64,000 nt of DNA, taken from NCBI GenBank assembly GCA_024699855.1, contig JAMPIQ010000003.1:5456001-5520000 (forward strand). The letters run 5' to 3'. The notes under the pieces are model-generated. The model made no database searches and had not been told where the DNA came from. It was given only the letters and a program-made list of their open reading frames with translations. The stretch is from Aphelenchoides besseyi. Its lineage: Eukaryota > Nematoda > Chromadorea > Rhabditida > Aphelenchoididae. The position numbers and the translations under genes were made by a program. Below are positions 48,103 to 59,878 of this stretch, in pieces; the first letter of the stretch is position 1; every line of letters starts with the position of its first letter.

Positions 48103-49965
48103 TCACCGTGCTGTTAGTTCAAAAATGTTTTCCGCAGTCGACGGTGTCGGATTCTTCGATTGGATTGTCGAGTGCACAGTTGGAGTTCGTTTCGACGACT
48201 TCTCATTCGGAACATTGAACGGATACTTGAACATTCTAATTGGTTTCCTGAAGATATCCAGTTCTTCTGTTCGACCACGTTTGATTGGCGGAGGACTAGT
48301 TGGCAGGTCGTTTCCTTCTTTCAAATCATCGACAAGTGAACGTTTTGGATTCTGATAAGTCGGCAAACAGTTGGCAAACTTCGGTTTGTTGCCGAGACAT
48401 TTCCGCAGATGTTCGTTGAAAGAACCGGCATTTCGAGTTTGAAATACGCACATGTTACATTTGAGTAAAACATATTGTTTAGTGAAACTGTTGATGTTGA
48501 TTTCCTCCAACGATTTCATGCCAAACGGAATTCGAGCTGCAGCATTCTCCAGAAACGGACATACCATTTCGTGTTGCTGTTGGGCTTTGATGCACCGAGT
48601 TTCGAACTGACAGTTCTGGTTTTTACACGCTCTGCAAATTATGCTTTGATGCTTTTTTTCGTTTCCCCAACTCACAAGGATTTTCGATAATGCGACTGGA
48701 ATGAGTTCACGTATCGACCGCAATCATAACAAGTATAGGGAAGGTATTTTGCATTTGCCCATCGTTGATTTGGATTAGAGTCGAATAGATCTTTCAATTT
48801 TCGGCGCTCCACCTTCAGTCTTGATGACTTCTCGTGACATGAGTTGTGGTCTTCGACTTGAAATCGTAGTTCGTCGGTTCTATGAGCACAAAATTTGACG
48901 CTACAGCGATCACAATTCTGTTTTTTCACCTTATCTGCAGAATTCGATCGTTAAACAAATATTTTGAACGGAAATTACCTCGAACATGATCCAAACAATG
49001 TTCAACAAACTCCGGAACGGTCACAGTATTTCGCTTGATTCCTTTGACACTCGACGGTCGTTTAACTGGGAATTTAAGCAAACAGTACGGACAGAAGAGC
49101 AATGGGTTTGCATCGTGGAATTTTTCGAAGTGGAAAAGAAGTGCGTGACGTGAAGACGTTCGCCATTTACATGCCGGACAATGAAATGGAAGTGCTTGTT
49201 CGCCATGAAGATCTGCGTGTTTTTCTGCATCAGCAATGGGCACTTCTTTTTCGCTGAAATCAGAAGCCGAATACAGTTGAGATTCGAAGTTCTTACCAAA
49301 TAAAACAAATGGATTGGTTGGATTGAGGTTGACCACGTGATCGGTGAACATAAAAGATGTGTTTGTACAATTGACGTAAAGTGCTGAATTCGGCCAAGCA
49401 CTCGAAACACCTCGATGTTTGAAGTTCATACACTGGTTCTTCGATTAGATAATCCGGTGTTCCAAACGCCAAACTAATCACCGGTATGTTCGTACTTTCG
49501 CTCAAATGTGAACGTGCATTTTTCACTAAAATACAAAGATAAGTTTGGTAGAAATCAAAATTCATTACAATGTGCAATAACGTGATACATGAAGTTGACA
49601 TTTGTTGCAAGACGACGTTCACAACCAGGAAAGGTGCACTAAAACTTTGAAAGTTACATAGGAATAGGTAATGTCTAACTTTGTATTGAGGAGGTTGTTC
49701 GGAATAATCTCGTTTCACACTCTTGCCTTCGTGATGAACTATGTAATCGCCGCTAAAACACAAGCGCTCCGTCCACGGCATTTGACTTCGTGTTCTGCGC
49801 GTTTGATGGACGCTCGAGGACGTTGAAGGCACCGTTGGAGAGGTGGATAACTGGAAATTAAGTGCGACTAGTTTGCGTTCTTTTATCGATTACGTTTCTA
49901 TTTCTAGCTGCATTTACACTACTCAATGCATCCCGTATTGTCTTAACCATCTTTTCCGTACTCAT
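48103..49965 (-). CDS. Multi-C2H2 zinc finger protein
   Basis: Multi-exon gene on the minus strand, starting MSTEKMVKTIRDALSSVN (ATG 49965). Finger-like modules in order are CFECLAEFSTLRQLYKHIFYVH, then FHCPACKWRTSSRHALLFHFEKFH, LFCPYCLLKFP…FVEHCLDH, NCDRCSVKFCAHRTDE, a CYDCGRYVNSFQSHYRK finger, CRACKNQNCQF and KCNMCVFQTRNAGSFNEHLRKC. The spacing and order recall the POGZ/ZNF280-type chromatin factors, but the linkers are not of the tandem TGEKP kind. The tail is Lys/Pro/Ser-rich with a nuclear-localisation-like KRGR. Probably a nuclear DNA- or chromatin-binding protein. It converges on unc-93. Confidence 0.75.
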
Positions 49966-51139
49966 TTTAATTCCCGCATTCCTGAGAATTGCGAGCACCC
50001 GTTGATGTTCGTTTGTGATCGAAGGAGTAGTACTAGTGGAAGGAGAAGAAAACGTACGCTAAACTTTACAGATTACAAGGACACTACTTCCTTCAACTAA
50101 CTCCATTTGTCCCGTTGCTCTGATTTGGATTCAGAAGTGCGTTCAAATCCAAAACTTTTTGATTTCCAATGATCGCCGTCGCCTTCGGTTTCCCATTTTT
50201 GTCCATCAAAGTCGACTATCGTCCTGAATCAAAGCTCATGGATTTTGATTGAAAAACGCGAATAGTGAAGGTGAAAAGGCATCATAAATACAGGGGTAAA
50301 ATTGATATTCGTTTGATGCATTCAAACTCGCCATCAGTTGCAGAAAACACATCGGCCGCATTGTTCTTGGAGGCAATGATGGGCAACGCAAAGCCAAAAC
50401 GGCGAGCGGGTTTGCGATAGGCAGAGAAGTGATGGAGAGCGAAATATCACGTACACTCTGCAGTTGCAGAGATGTTTGAATGTCGAGGAAGGAAAGCGAA
50501 TCGATTTGCATCGTTTCTTTCAATCCGACGATTTACTGTCACATGTTTAGGCGTCTACTCGGCATTGTTCTTAAATAAAAGAATCAGAAATGAACAGAAA
50601 CCATTGAAAATACTCCAATTCTATGGCACCGTTAATGAGCATCACGATTCTCAACATGTTCCATGCTTATATGTGTACTCAGATAAAACAATCCAATCAT
50701 CATAGACATTGTACGATAAATTTGAAAGTACTTTAAGAAAACTTCCGATCAATTCAATTGGATTAAAGTTGCAGTTTGCTTAGTACTTGAAGTTGATAAG
50801 TCGATTTTGCATGTTGATCTCGTTGATCACATTTTCCAGTGCTCAATCATAACGGCTTTTGTTTTCACTTAAACTAGACAGCAACTTTTCCCTCGCTGCC
50901 GACAGCGACAATCGTTGAGGAATGACCGAATTCATCGGCGCCGTTGTTGTTACCCTTCACTCCCTTTTTGCATTCGGGCTTCCAATCGCTTCAAATCGGC
51001 GAAAATCCAATCCGCACGAAATAATCGAAAATCTTGCTTTCGTACTCACACACGAGCTCTTTTTGGGTTTCTTGATCGCTCATCTTTCGTCTTCACCATC
51101 TCATCTTGGCGCATCTGCCGAGAAAATTAACTAGGCAGA
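49966..51139. other. Intergenic region between the divergent zinc finger and TPM-domain genes
   Basis: Shared upstream region of two divergent genes. A minus-strand frame at 50236-50523 lacks any domain or splice support. No RNA gene or repeat seen. Confidence 0.5.
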
Positions 51140-52528
51140 ATGATTAGCCTACTGTTTGCTCTGGTCATTCTGACGCTCTGTTCAGTTGCTCATTCTCAAT
51201 ACAATCCGCAGACCTATCCCGATCCACGTATCGATCCAGCAGGTTGGTTGTTGTTGATCAGAGAAAACGATTGTTTTCAATGTTTTTAGCATGCAAAATT
51301 CTCTTTCCCGGTCAAGTTTGCGATCCTTCCGAGATTTTAACTCCCGAGCAAAGAGCTCAAATAAACGAACGGATTCTACGAGTGAGTTCATAGTGTAGGT
51401 AATAGATTCACTGAACTTCTAGTTACAACAAATCACTTCAAACATTCGCAACACTTCACCTCCTTGTGTCGGAAGTCAGAACTCCAATCTCTATATCATT
51501 GTTGCGTTGATTGATAAGTTGGGTACGGTGCCTTTTGAGTCGGTTAGCGTCGAGAAGTTCACCAATCTGTTGCGTTCTCGTTATCAGAATTATCAAGTGA
51601 GTAACAATGTTAACAAAACCTATTAGTAACGAGGACGTTTAGGACATTGGTATCTGCGACACAATGGTTTTGATTGTGAACTCTCGGGTTGATCGTCAAG
51701 TCTTTACGGTTGCTGGTCGTGATGCAAAACTTTCACGAGAAGTTTTGCAATCGGCTTTCCATCGCAATTTGGTTCATTTCCGTTCAGGTAGAAAGAAATA
51801 AGATTCATCGATTATTCGTGTTGAAGGAAATTATGCCATGGGTCTGGAAAGCATGGTCGAACAGATTGTCTCTGCCTACACGTCTGCTCACATCGTCCAA
51901 GTTCCCGTCATTCACAATCCTCTTGAAAGGTACAAACAATTGATTCAGGAATACATTTTGTTTTGCAGTGTTATCCAAATCCCATCAGCTCCTGTTTCAT
52001 CGTCTGTTGGTCAATTCGCCGCCGTTCACGGCGTTCGACAGAAAGTGGACATGAAGCCCGTAGAGAAATTGAATATTGAAGATGTGCCCGAAGAAGAGTA
52101 TGTGATTCATTAAACTTATGGCTTAGATTGGCAAAACCATTCTTTAAACATCTTTTTCAGTCGTGTGTGGGTTGAAATCATGACAAAAGCAATTGGCCGT
52201 TGTGGTAACGACCCAAATAAAATTACCAGTAACATTCGAGCGGTGGTTGAAGGTAAGTTAAAGGTTTCTATTCTAAGTTTAATTCCCAATTTCAGAAGCG
52301 ATGGCTCTTTCTCTCAAACTTATCAGCGATAACCGATACAATCGTATCGAGGAACAGTCTCAGGATGTAAACAGCGGACCACAATCAGTTGCTCGTGGGA
52401 AAGCGTGGCAGACAGCTCAGAACGAATGGATCAACGAGTTGTATTCGAAATACGAACGGAAATTAAGTCGTGGATCCAATCAATGTCCTGAAGTGGCCGA
52501 CTCTTCTGCCTTGTCACGAGTAATTTGA
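51140..52528 (+). CDS. Secreted TPM-domain protein related to MOLO-1
   Basis: Multi-exon gene of about 330 residues. A signal peptide (LLFALVILTLCSVAHS) is followed by QYNPQTYPDPRIDP and CDPSEILTPEQRAQINERI. The TPM (DUF477) fold shows in YIIVALIDKLGTVPFES and ICDTMVLIVNSRVDRQVFTVAGRDAKLS. Cysteines before and within the domain suggest disulfides. In nematodes this family includes MOLO-1, a one-span auxiliary subunit of levamisole-sensitive acetylcholine receptors. Unlike MOLO-1, no C-terminal membrane span is visible here; the tail is polar (KYERKLSRGSNQ). I infer a secreted paralogue. The folliculin gene starts 273 bases downstream. Confidence 0.75.
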
Positions 52529-52801
52529 TCAAATCAACTTTGTTATCTATCGATAAATTAGTTTGAAAGAAAAGTGGCTTGTTAATCCAACGAACTTCGT
52601 CGGAACTGTCGCAACCCTAAGCACCATGTAGCAGAAGGCCAGAAAAGCAAATGGTTTTCAATTTTCTACGTTCGTGAATTCGTGATTTTTAATCACTTTC
52701 CGTGCTGTTGTTGTTGGACGATTGCTACCAATATCGTTGCAGTGGAATGATGATTTTGCTAGAAACTTCGAATCATTTGCGAGTTTTCTGATGAGCTTAA
52801 T

Positions 52802-54851
52802 ATGCAAGCAGTCATCGCTCTGTGTTATTTCTGCGAGAATCATGGACCACGAGTTGTTATGACATGTCAGCCGATGCGAAGTAAAAGCCAAAAGAGAAGC
52901 ACAGGTAAAATTCCTGTCGAATTTTCGGTTGGGATTCCTAATTTGCAGATGACGAGCTGCCGAATTTTTACGGAGATGAAATGGAAAACGAAATGGTCGA
53001 TGAAGATGCGCGTTGTGCCGCCTGTTCTTCTTTTGGTTCCGGATTGGGAATCGTTTCGAACGATCACGATGCAAGGACCAGTTATTTTAGTTCACAAGTC
53101 GGTTCAACGAGTCGATGGGTTCTGACTTATATTTTGGTGTTTAGACTCCGATTAACGAAACCGTTTACAATATCGTCAAAGAAACGTGTCTACGAACTTT
53201 GAGTGTCGAGGTTTCGACGCCGCTTAACGTCAGCAAATCCGAAACAAACGGTTTGAACTGTTTATCGTCGTCTAAGCGAACTTTTAGGACCATCGAGTTC
53301 CAAAGCAACGCTACGCAATGATCACGGCATAATGAAGGAGTTGAAGAGCGGCGAGAACAACAGTGCGGTTCTATTTGGCGATCGAGAAAGTGGATACACA
53401 TTGTCGTGCAGTTTCAAGTGAGTTTAGAGCTAAAACGTAAATTTTTCTCTTGTGTTGCAGATTACGAGACGCAAAAGCCCGTGGATTTCAACGACAATAC
53501 GCGTTAATTGTTGTAACAGTGGATGAGGTAAATTCAAAGCGTTTTCTACTTGATCTTTCTGGCTTCAGATGATGTTGTTGAACAATTACGACTTTTTCAT
53601 CGACGGATTCTCAACAATCATTTTACAGCTACAGAAAATGGCTTCCGATACGTTTAAGATCGAGCAATTGCAGTCGGGAGATGTTCCGTTGGAAACAGCG
53701 GCCAGTCGAATGATGTTCATGCCGACAAACTTCTTCTCTCGAAACGTCTCACTTGACACGTCGAGAAGTTTGATGACAATTGTAAGCAGTGAGGAAATTT
53801 TTCACATTCTACATCGGTAATACTCGTCAGATTGAAAGTTATTGTTTGTTTGATTTCAGCCAAATGCTCTACTTACTGCGAACTCAAAGCCAAATGCTTC
53901 AAGACAACGTTTTGGAAGGTATTCCCAGCCAAGACATGTTAGTATCAATGGAACGAGATCCTGGGTCATTAGAAGAGTCAGAACTTATTACTTCAATGGC
54001 AACCGAAAGCACACGTTTTCATATTCGAAATTTACAACAAATAGCTTGGCGACTTTCTTCGATAGACGAGAGGTTCTTAGCGGGTTTGATTTGGACAATC
54101 GTTTTAGGCGATCAAGTAAGCTGAATGAACTAAGACTACATCGAAACGATTTGTTTAGATTGTTGTAAAGTCAACCTTTCCAGCCGCGTGCAAATCGTTT
54201 CTGTTTGCGTTGGCTCATTTGTTACCCGTAGGATGTGTTCGAGTATTGCCCAACTCTCTAGTTTACACCGACCAATACAAGTTCGTTGAGATCTAAAACG
54301 ACAAAGACCGATTCCTTTTAGACACAATTTTTTGGGTTTGATTGCGCCGGATTCGGAAGTCCCAGTTGAAAAGCTGGAAAACACGTTCATTTTGCGACTC
54401 CAAGCAACCGAAGCCCTCGGATCGAGTGACGGCTTAGATTTGTTCGAATTCGTCGTCGAGAACAATCCACAAAGGAATGGAACCCAGCCCAAACTGCTTC
54501 GACGTTATCTCGAGTTACTGCACGATCACTCCTTAAACGAAGGAGTACTTCAAGCGGCAATCAAGTCGACACGTTCCGAATGGCTTAATCACGCCAAACT
54601 TCTATTTCAATTGAGTAGACAACGAGAAAAAATTGATCTCGACAAAGTGGTCCGAATTATTCGTTGTGGACCCGAAGTGAGTTTCGATTAGAACGTTGAT
54701 TGGAGTTGGTTTTCTGCTTTAGGATTCACCGGTTTTACTCTTCTTTCAAGCGGGATTGTCACGTCGTTACAGACAAGTGGTATTCAATACGATTATTTGT
54801 GGTAGCCAACAACTTTCAAATTCGACTCGATTATCCAAATTTCCTTCCTAA
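52802..54851 (+). CDS. flcn-1: Folliculin
   Basis: Multi-exon gene of about 500 residues. It begins MQAVIALCYFCENHGPRVV, the hallmark folliculin N-terminus, followed by CAACSSFGSG. The longin part has YALIVVTVDEMMLLNNYDFFIDGF; the DENN-type C-terminal half runs from LRNLQQIAWRLSSIDERFL to the end (LIVVKSTFPAACKS, LLRRYLELLHD). Folliculin, with FNIP, is a GAP for RagC/D on lysosomes and controls TFEB-type responses and AMPK signalling; FLCN-1 in C. elegans affects stress resistance. Start ATG at 52802 is the only one giving the conserved first exon. AATAAA at 54900. Confidence 0.92.
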
Positions 54852-54937
54852 CTAATATTTTCGGTCTTTTAAGTTGTCCTGTAAATATTGGTGCTCAAGA
54901 ATAAAACTATACATTTCTATCGACAAGTTTTCTCTGC

Positions 54938-55120
54938 TCACACTTGCGCCAAATCAAACGACCGTTTAACCTGATGATTGTTTGTCAAACGCGGCATTTT
55001 CCATTTGTCGCCCGTTTCCCATGCTAATTTGTGATCGGACGTTACGATTTTGCGGCCCAATGAACTCCCGTTAACGATCACCGACACTAAACGATCTTGC
55101 AGTTTGCGCAACATCGACAT
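54938..55120 (-). CDS. Possible 60-residue protein
   Basis: A single-exon frame with ATG at 55120, tail to tail with folliculin. The composition is balanced and protein-like (KLAWETGDKWKMPRL), with a basic N-terminus that could be mitochondrial. No family recognised. A chance frame cannot be excluded. Confidence 0.35.
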   Translation of the reverse strand: MSMLRKLQDRLVSVIVNGSSLGRKIVTSDHKLAWETGDKWKMPRLTNNHQVKRSFDLAQV

Positions 55121-56049
55121 TCAATTCGTTTGATGTGAAGCGCCGTCGACGACACGGTAGTTGCATGTGTCATGATTTTGATGTTCCTTGCAATTGATCA
55201 CGTTTTGATTTGGTGGTCGTGGAGTGGCATGCTGAGTTTGATTGTCGGCAAATTGAGAAGGTCGACGAATTCAGAAGTGTGTGGTGACACTTAATCGATT
55301 TGTGAAACGAGCCCATAAAATTCCGAAGCGTAATAACGATCGCCGACGGTTTTTTGTGTTCGCGTCGATTCCGCGCATTTTGTTGCATAAAACGACTCTC
55401 ATACTCGCGGCGAAAAAAAGCAACATTTCAAAGCGTATCGCGCGTTTATTTTGGAGAACACACGTCGCAGGCATTTGAAGATTTTTATGGAGATTGAAAG
55501 GCTTTGAAGACAACCGCCTAACGGGCGCCGTCACATTTCGACTTACGGTAAAAGAGCGAGACAATCGAACGTGCAGTTTTCTGTAGACTCGAAGTCGTAA
55601 ATTCAAACGTCCGTAATGAGAAGTTGCGCTTTTTCTTTCCAACACCCGTTTCGGAACTACTTTCTGTTCGAACAAATTTCTTCCTATTGAAATAAAATTT
55701 TCATGAAATACCGTAGAGTGTTACAGATTCGAGTGAAAAACCGCTTCGAATTGCGTCCGTTAGAGATTGATGGAGACTACGGTAGCGGAGATGAACAGCG
55801 AAGCGGACAAATGAACTTATGGACGTCGATTTATGTTCATCGGAGCAACGAGAGTTTCTCACACATTCGGCAAGATTAAAACGACCACTTCCGGTGAAAT
55901 TTAAAGCTTCAAAAACATCTGTTGAATATCAGTTTAAGAAAAGAGATCGGAAATCACAATTGCACAGGTGAGTCGTCTTTGCAGTGATGTGAATCTGTAG
56001 ATCAGTCGGGATAAGCGGGAGGAATCGAGAAGTGAAAAAGCGGTTCGGA

Positions 56050-56056
56050 ATGGGAA
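56050..56056 (+). promoter_or_regulatory. Candidate LAG-1/CSL site
   Basis: ATGGGAA, a match to the Notch-effector consensus RTGGGAA, 2.3 kb upstream of the HES-type start. Motif match only. Confidence 0.25.
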
Positions 56057-56584
56057 ACGAGTGATTTTCCGGTTGAACTGCGTGTTGAAATGGGCGTGAG
56101 AAAGATGATGCGGCAAATCATTGAATGCTGCGGGACGATTTCTTTTTCCGAAGTTCGCGTTTTGCGTGTTCAACGACGATCGTTTGGACTTTTTTGGCGT
56201 TCTGGGAAAAACCGCTACGTCGTTCATCCAATCGACCTCTGAATGTGCACGGTTTTTTATCGTCTTCCAAAGCTCATCAATTCTCTGCTCGTTTTTTGCT
56301 TACCGTGGCACATTAACGCCCGGGACGCAGAATTCGACTTCCTAACGGACATTCTCGACGTCCTAATGGGCAGCGATTTCTCAAAGTGCACTCGTTCGTC
56401 AAAGTTCGCAAGTGGTTTGGATTACGGTATGAAAGTTTGTTGACTGCATACGCAAAATGAACGTCATCAAATGGAAGCACCGAATAAGCAAAACAATTAA
56501 TCCGACGGTCAATAAAAACCGTTCGCTTATTCGGCGGCGGATTTGATCAAAATGCCCATGAAAAATTGCGCGCTTTCTAATCCG

Positions 56585-56591
56585 ATGGGAA
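56585..56591 (+). promoter_or_regulatory. Candidate LAG-1/CSL site
   Basis: ATGGGAA, 1.8 kb upstream of the HES-type start. Motif match only. Confidence 0.25.
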
Positions 56592-57009
56592 AGTTTATGG
56601 TCTTTGTCCAAGTGATTTTTTAAAAGAACCACGCCTCAGAAGGTTCGCGCGAAAGTACGTGATTAGCGTCGAGTTCTGACCACTTGCCAAATCAAAACCG
56701 ACCGCCGCTTATGAAGAGGCACGCGACGAAGTTTCGAATTCTCGCGCATTTTGTCGGCAAATTTAAAACGAATTTTCTCCGAACAACGGCGCTTCGATCG
56801 TGAACGCGATCAGTGAAATCGCGACGATCTTTCAAACGATTTTCTCTTTTGTTTACCGTTTTAAATGTTTTGGGAACGATGGAGATTCTCCAATAGTCGA
56901 GAGTGGAAAGGAGAATTGGCGCTGAATAAGCGGCGTTGCGTGTACGATGTGCGAATTCCGAGATTTTTTGTTTTTTTTTTTTTTGACGGCACATTTTGCG
57001 GCAAATGTT

Positions 57010-57016
57010 GTGGGAA
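57010..57016 (+). promoter_or_regulatory. Candidate LAG-1/CSL site
   Basis: GTGGGAA, 1.3 kb upstream of the HES-type start. Motif match only. Confidence 0.25.
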
Positions 57017-58359
57017 TGAGCAGAAGTGTGGAGTGAACCTCGAGATTCATTTGACTCGTGACCACCGTATTAACGATCATTCTCAACTTTCGACGTACGG
57101 TAGTCGAAATTCACAAAACACACCCGCAGAGCTCGTCATCTGTTGTGATCCACGACGACAGGCGGAGTTTCTTCGAATCGCTTCTTCATCGTTCTGCTCC
57201 ATTTTCGTTTCGTCTTATTTTCCATACGGTATTCTATTCCTAAGGACATTCGTAAAGAAGCTTAAGTCACAACAACCTTTTTGATCAACAATCTCATGCA
57301 TCTTACGCGCAAGACCACAAGCCATCTTTCATAAGGTTAATTTGATTTGTCAGTGCGGAAAAGCGGGCGGATAAAGAAAGAGGCTTATTAGACGGCCATT
57401 AAGCGGCTATTGGGAATTCTTATCAACTAGCGATATGCCTTGGGAAACGCTGGGTTATTGATCTACTGGTGGGCGTTTTTGGGACGAAGATTATTGACTC
57501 GAAGATCGACTCCCAGTTTTCGGATGGGACTTCAATCCGCGGCGTGTTTCTTACTCATTACTTTCCAAATGTCATCAGCATTAACGGACCGTTAATTTCT
57601 TTCGTCCCAGATGATATTTATTGGTTCTCGATCTCGTCGTTTACCGTTTTTTACATTTTAACGCGAAACCAAATTGGCGTTCGGGTTCCCAAATACTATT
57701 CGTTGCTACCGATCGGGCGAGTCAAAAAGGAACGGCGAAGATTCAATTGAATTCTTTCGTTGTCCAAGCGTTTTGAAAGTGTGTCCATCAAGAAAAAGAA
57801 TGCCGACCATTCGGGTGCTAGTAGCTCGAAGTATTCAGGCGGTATGCGGTTAGAGAAACAAGCTAATCAGGCTTCCGTTCGGATTAATTAGATTCGGCTG
57901 ATGGCCGTAGGCTAGACTTATTGGGGGAATTCGAATTTTTACTATAAGCATAAGCGGCAAGTTGGTTTATTGCGTTTTTGTGAGCTCAGAAGTCATTCTC
58001 GTTTCCTAATTTGACACACGCGCTTTTGTTGATCGAGTGCCAACGAGTTGTAGCGAGCGTTTAGTGGTCCGCGAACTTTTTTAGTTTTACCGTAACCCAA
58101 GGGCGATGCGAAGATGAAAAGCGGCCACGAGGAATTTGCGGCGTCGAGAATCACGCTTTGTTGAGTTCTAATCCGACGCTCAACGCACTCGAACGATAAG
58201 CCGCGGGTTGTATCGTCGTGATTGGGTCGCGTCAAGGGCCTTTGATTCTGATGAAGTGGTTGCCGCAAACTTAAAGAAGACGTGTCCGTTAATCGAGAGT
58301 CGTTTTTGGCGTGTTTTTTTGGTTCGCGCGGCCATTGACTTTTTGATTGTTTAGGCGGC

Positions 58360-59086
58360 ATGACCCGATTACGCGGTATGTCAACGCAATCATCGCCGAC
58401 TAACCCGATGGTGTGGCCAAAGGACCGGAAAGTAAGTTTCGACGTTCGAACTTTCAATCAAGCTTTTAGGAAAAGAAACCGCTGATGGAAAAGCACCGCC
58501 GAAATCGAATGAACAACTCGATCAACAATCTCAAAGGAGCAATCCTCCGGCATTTTCCAACTGAAAGGTAACTTTAAGCGGCAATTTCATTTCCTGGTTT
58601 TTTGCTTTTAGTTCGAAACTGGAAAAAGCGGATATTTTAGAGCGAACGGTCGATCTCGTGACCTTGCTCGAACAGAAGGTGGCGCGGTTGGAGGGGCGAT
58701 GCAACACTGAGAATCGCTGCCTCCAAGAAATCGGCACCATTTTCAATCGACCGCAAGCCGCTGCTCGTCCAATAGGTACGGCGCCCCTGTTTCCATTCCT
58801 CTACCCCATTACTCGTCCGGTCGTTCCAACGATTCCATTTCTACACTCGACACCACTTGTACACTCGACACCATTTGCGCACTTGGCACCATTTCTACAA
58901 CCGACCCAACAATCACAACCACCAAAACCCGAAAGTCACGTGAGCGACAACGAGGAAGAAGTCGACGTTGAGAATGTTGAAGCAACTGAAGTGACCAAGG
59001 AGTCGCCAGCTCCTTCGACCACTCATGATTCAGGAATTGACAGTTCGTCATCTCCCACTAATAACCTTGTGTGGCGCCCATTTTGA
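58360..59086 (+). CDS. Hairy/Enhancer-of-split type bHLH repressor
   Basis: Three exons (58360-58431, 58470-58567, 58612-59086), 214 residues, in frame. The basic region and helix 1 read KKPLMEKHRRNRMNNSINNLK, with the proline that marks the Hairy/HES class. Helix 2 is KLEKADILERTVDLVTLLEQKV. The middle is Pro/Thr/Ser-rich with a repeated (F/L)(L/V)HSTP(F/L) pattern, followed by an acidic stretch and a Ser-rich segment. The protein ends NNLVWRPF, in place of the usual WRPW tetrapeptide that recruits Groucho/TLE. No clear Orange domain is visible after helix 2. The closest C. elegans genes are lin-22 and the ref-1 group. An alternative start is ATG 58378. AATAAA at 59209. Confidence 0.88.
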
Positions 59087-59382
59087 TTCTCATCATTATC
59101 TTTCACTACGAGCGGGTTTCTTTGTTTTCGGCCGCCAAAATCTCTTCGAGCTGAAATTTTCTTCATCATCTATTGTTTCAAATGTTTCCTTATAATTGTA
59201 TTGTGGTAAATAAACTGGTTAAATACCCAGTTACCTTCATAGATTTTCAGCGCTGCAATAATTAAACCAAAATCTCGGTCATATACGACCAATCAGGTCA
59301 ATCAGTCATAGCAAGAAGGAATTGGTGTCCTTTCCTTCGGCTTCTGATGCTGTGGAGGTCAACACAAATCGATTGGGTAGAT
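59087..59382. other. HES 3' UTR and spacer
   Basis: Contains the HES-type gene's polyadenylation signal at 59209. Nothing else recognised. Confidence 0.5.
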
Positions 59383-59820
59383 TCAGGTGAATGTTCGTTC
59401 TGTGTGCCAGAGGTCACCGTTCTTCACTAGCGTTCCGTATTTGCATTTCTTGCTTTTCACCATATCGCTGCATTCCTTTGCGTCGATCTCTACATCATCG
59501 ATTGTTTTTTCGTGGACGTGCTCGAGATTTTTCCAGTCAACGTATCCGGTGATCTTTGAGTGTTGAACTTTGCACAGATACGCTTTAGCTGTGTGTTCGA
59601 CGTTGTTGGTATCGAAAACTTCTAAGCGTTTGCTGATTGGGACTTGTTGACTGTTAATGACTTTTGTCGAGTAATATTCGGCTACTGGCGGTTTCCAGTA
59701 GCTTTTTCTCGATGTCGGCAGGCAAAGTCGGGTGGCTGTAGATTGCGCGAGAAGGCTTAACATGATTGTGAGAAGCGGAATGATTGACTTGATCCACGAC
59801 TTTTGTTTTGTTTTCGCTTT
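59383..59820 (-). mobile_element. Envelope-glycoprotein-like fragment, possibly from a BEL/Pao retroelement
   Basis: Open minus-strand frame of about 126 codons from ATG 59763, continuous upstream through a basic stretch. The stretch around the ATG has a basic segment followed by a hydrophobic span of about 15-18 residues, like a signal anchor, then a short Cys-containing ectodomain with tryptophans and a C-terminal pair of cysteines in a KECSDMVKSKKC arrangement. Layout and composition resemble the start of envelope-like proteins that follow the integrase in nematode BEL/Pao elements, or viral glycoproteins of negative-strand RNA viruses. No integrase, reverse transcriptase, LTR or membrane anchor was found nearby, so it is at best a fragment. 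The upstream end overlaps the Wnt remnant on the other strand and is not fixed. The call is tentative; it could be an unrelated secreted protein. Confidence 0.3.
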
Positions 59821-59878
59821 CCGACTTGGCCGTTGATCAGTGGTTTGTTGTGGTGGCGGGTCGTTTTCTTCGGTCGTT

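Larger units (their letters stand above)
55121..58359. other. Long upstream region of the HES-type gene
   Basis: About 3.2 kb without a supported gene. It contains a T-run of 14 bases near 56971 and several matches to the CSL/LAG-1 site RTGGGAA. The open frames are short, overlapping and without domains. It probably carries enhancers for the bHLH gene at 58360. Confidence 0.5.

Noticed and set aside
50236..50523. Minus-strand frame of 95 codons upstream of the TPM-domain gene
   Set aside because: No start context, domain or splice partner supports it.
52658..53074. Minus-strand frame of 138 codons
   Set aside because: Antisense shadow of the folliculin 5' exons.
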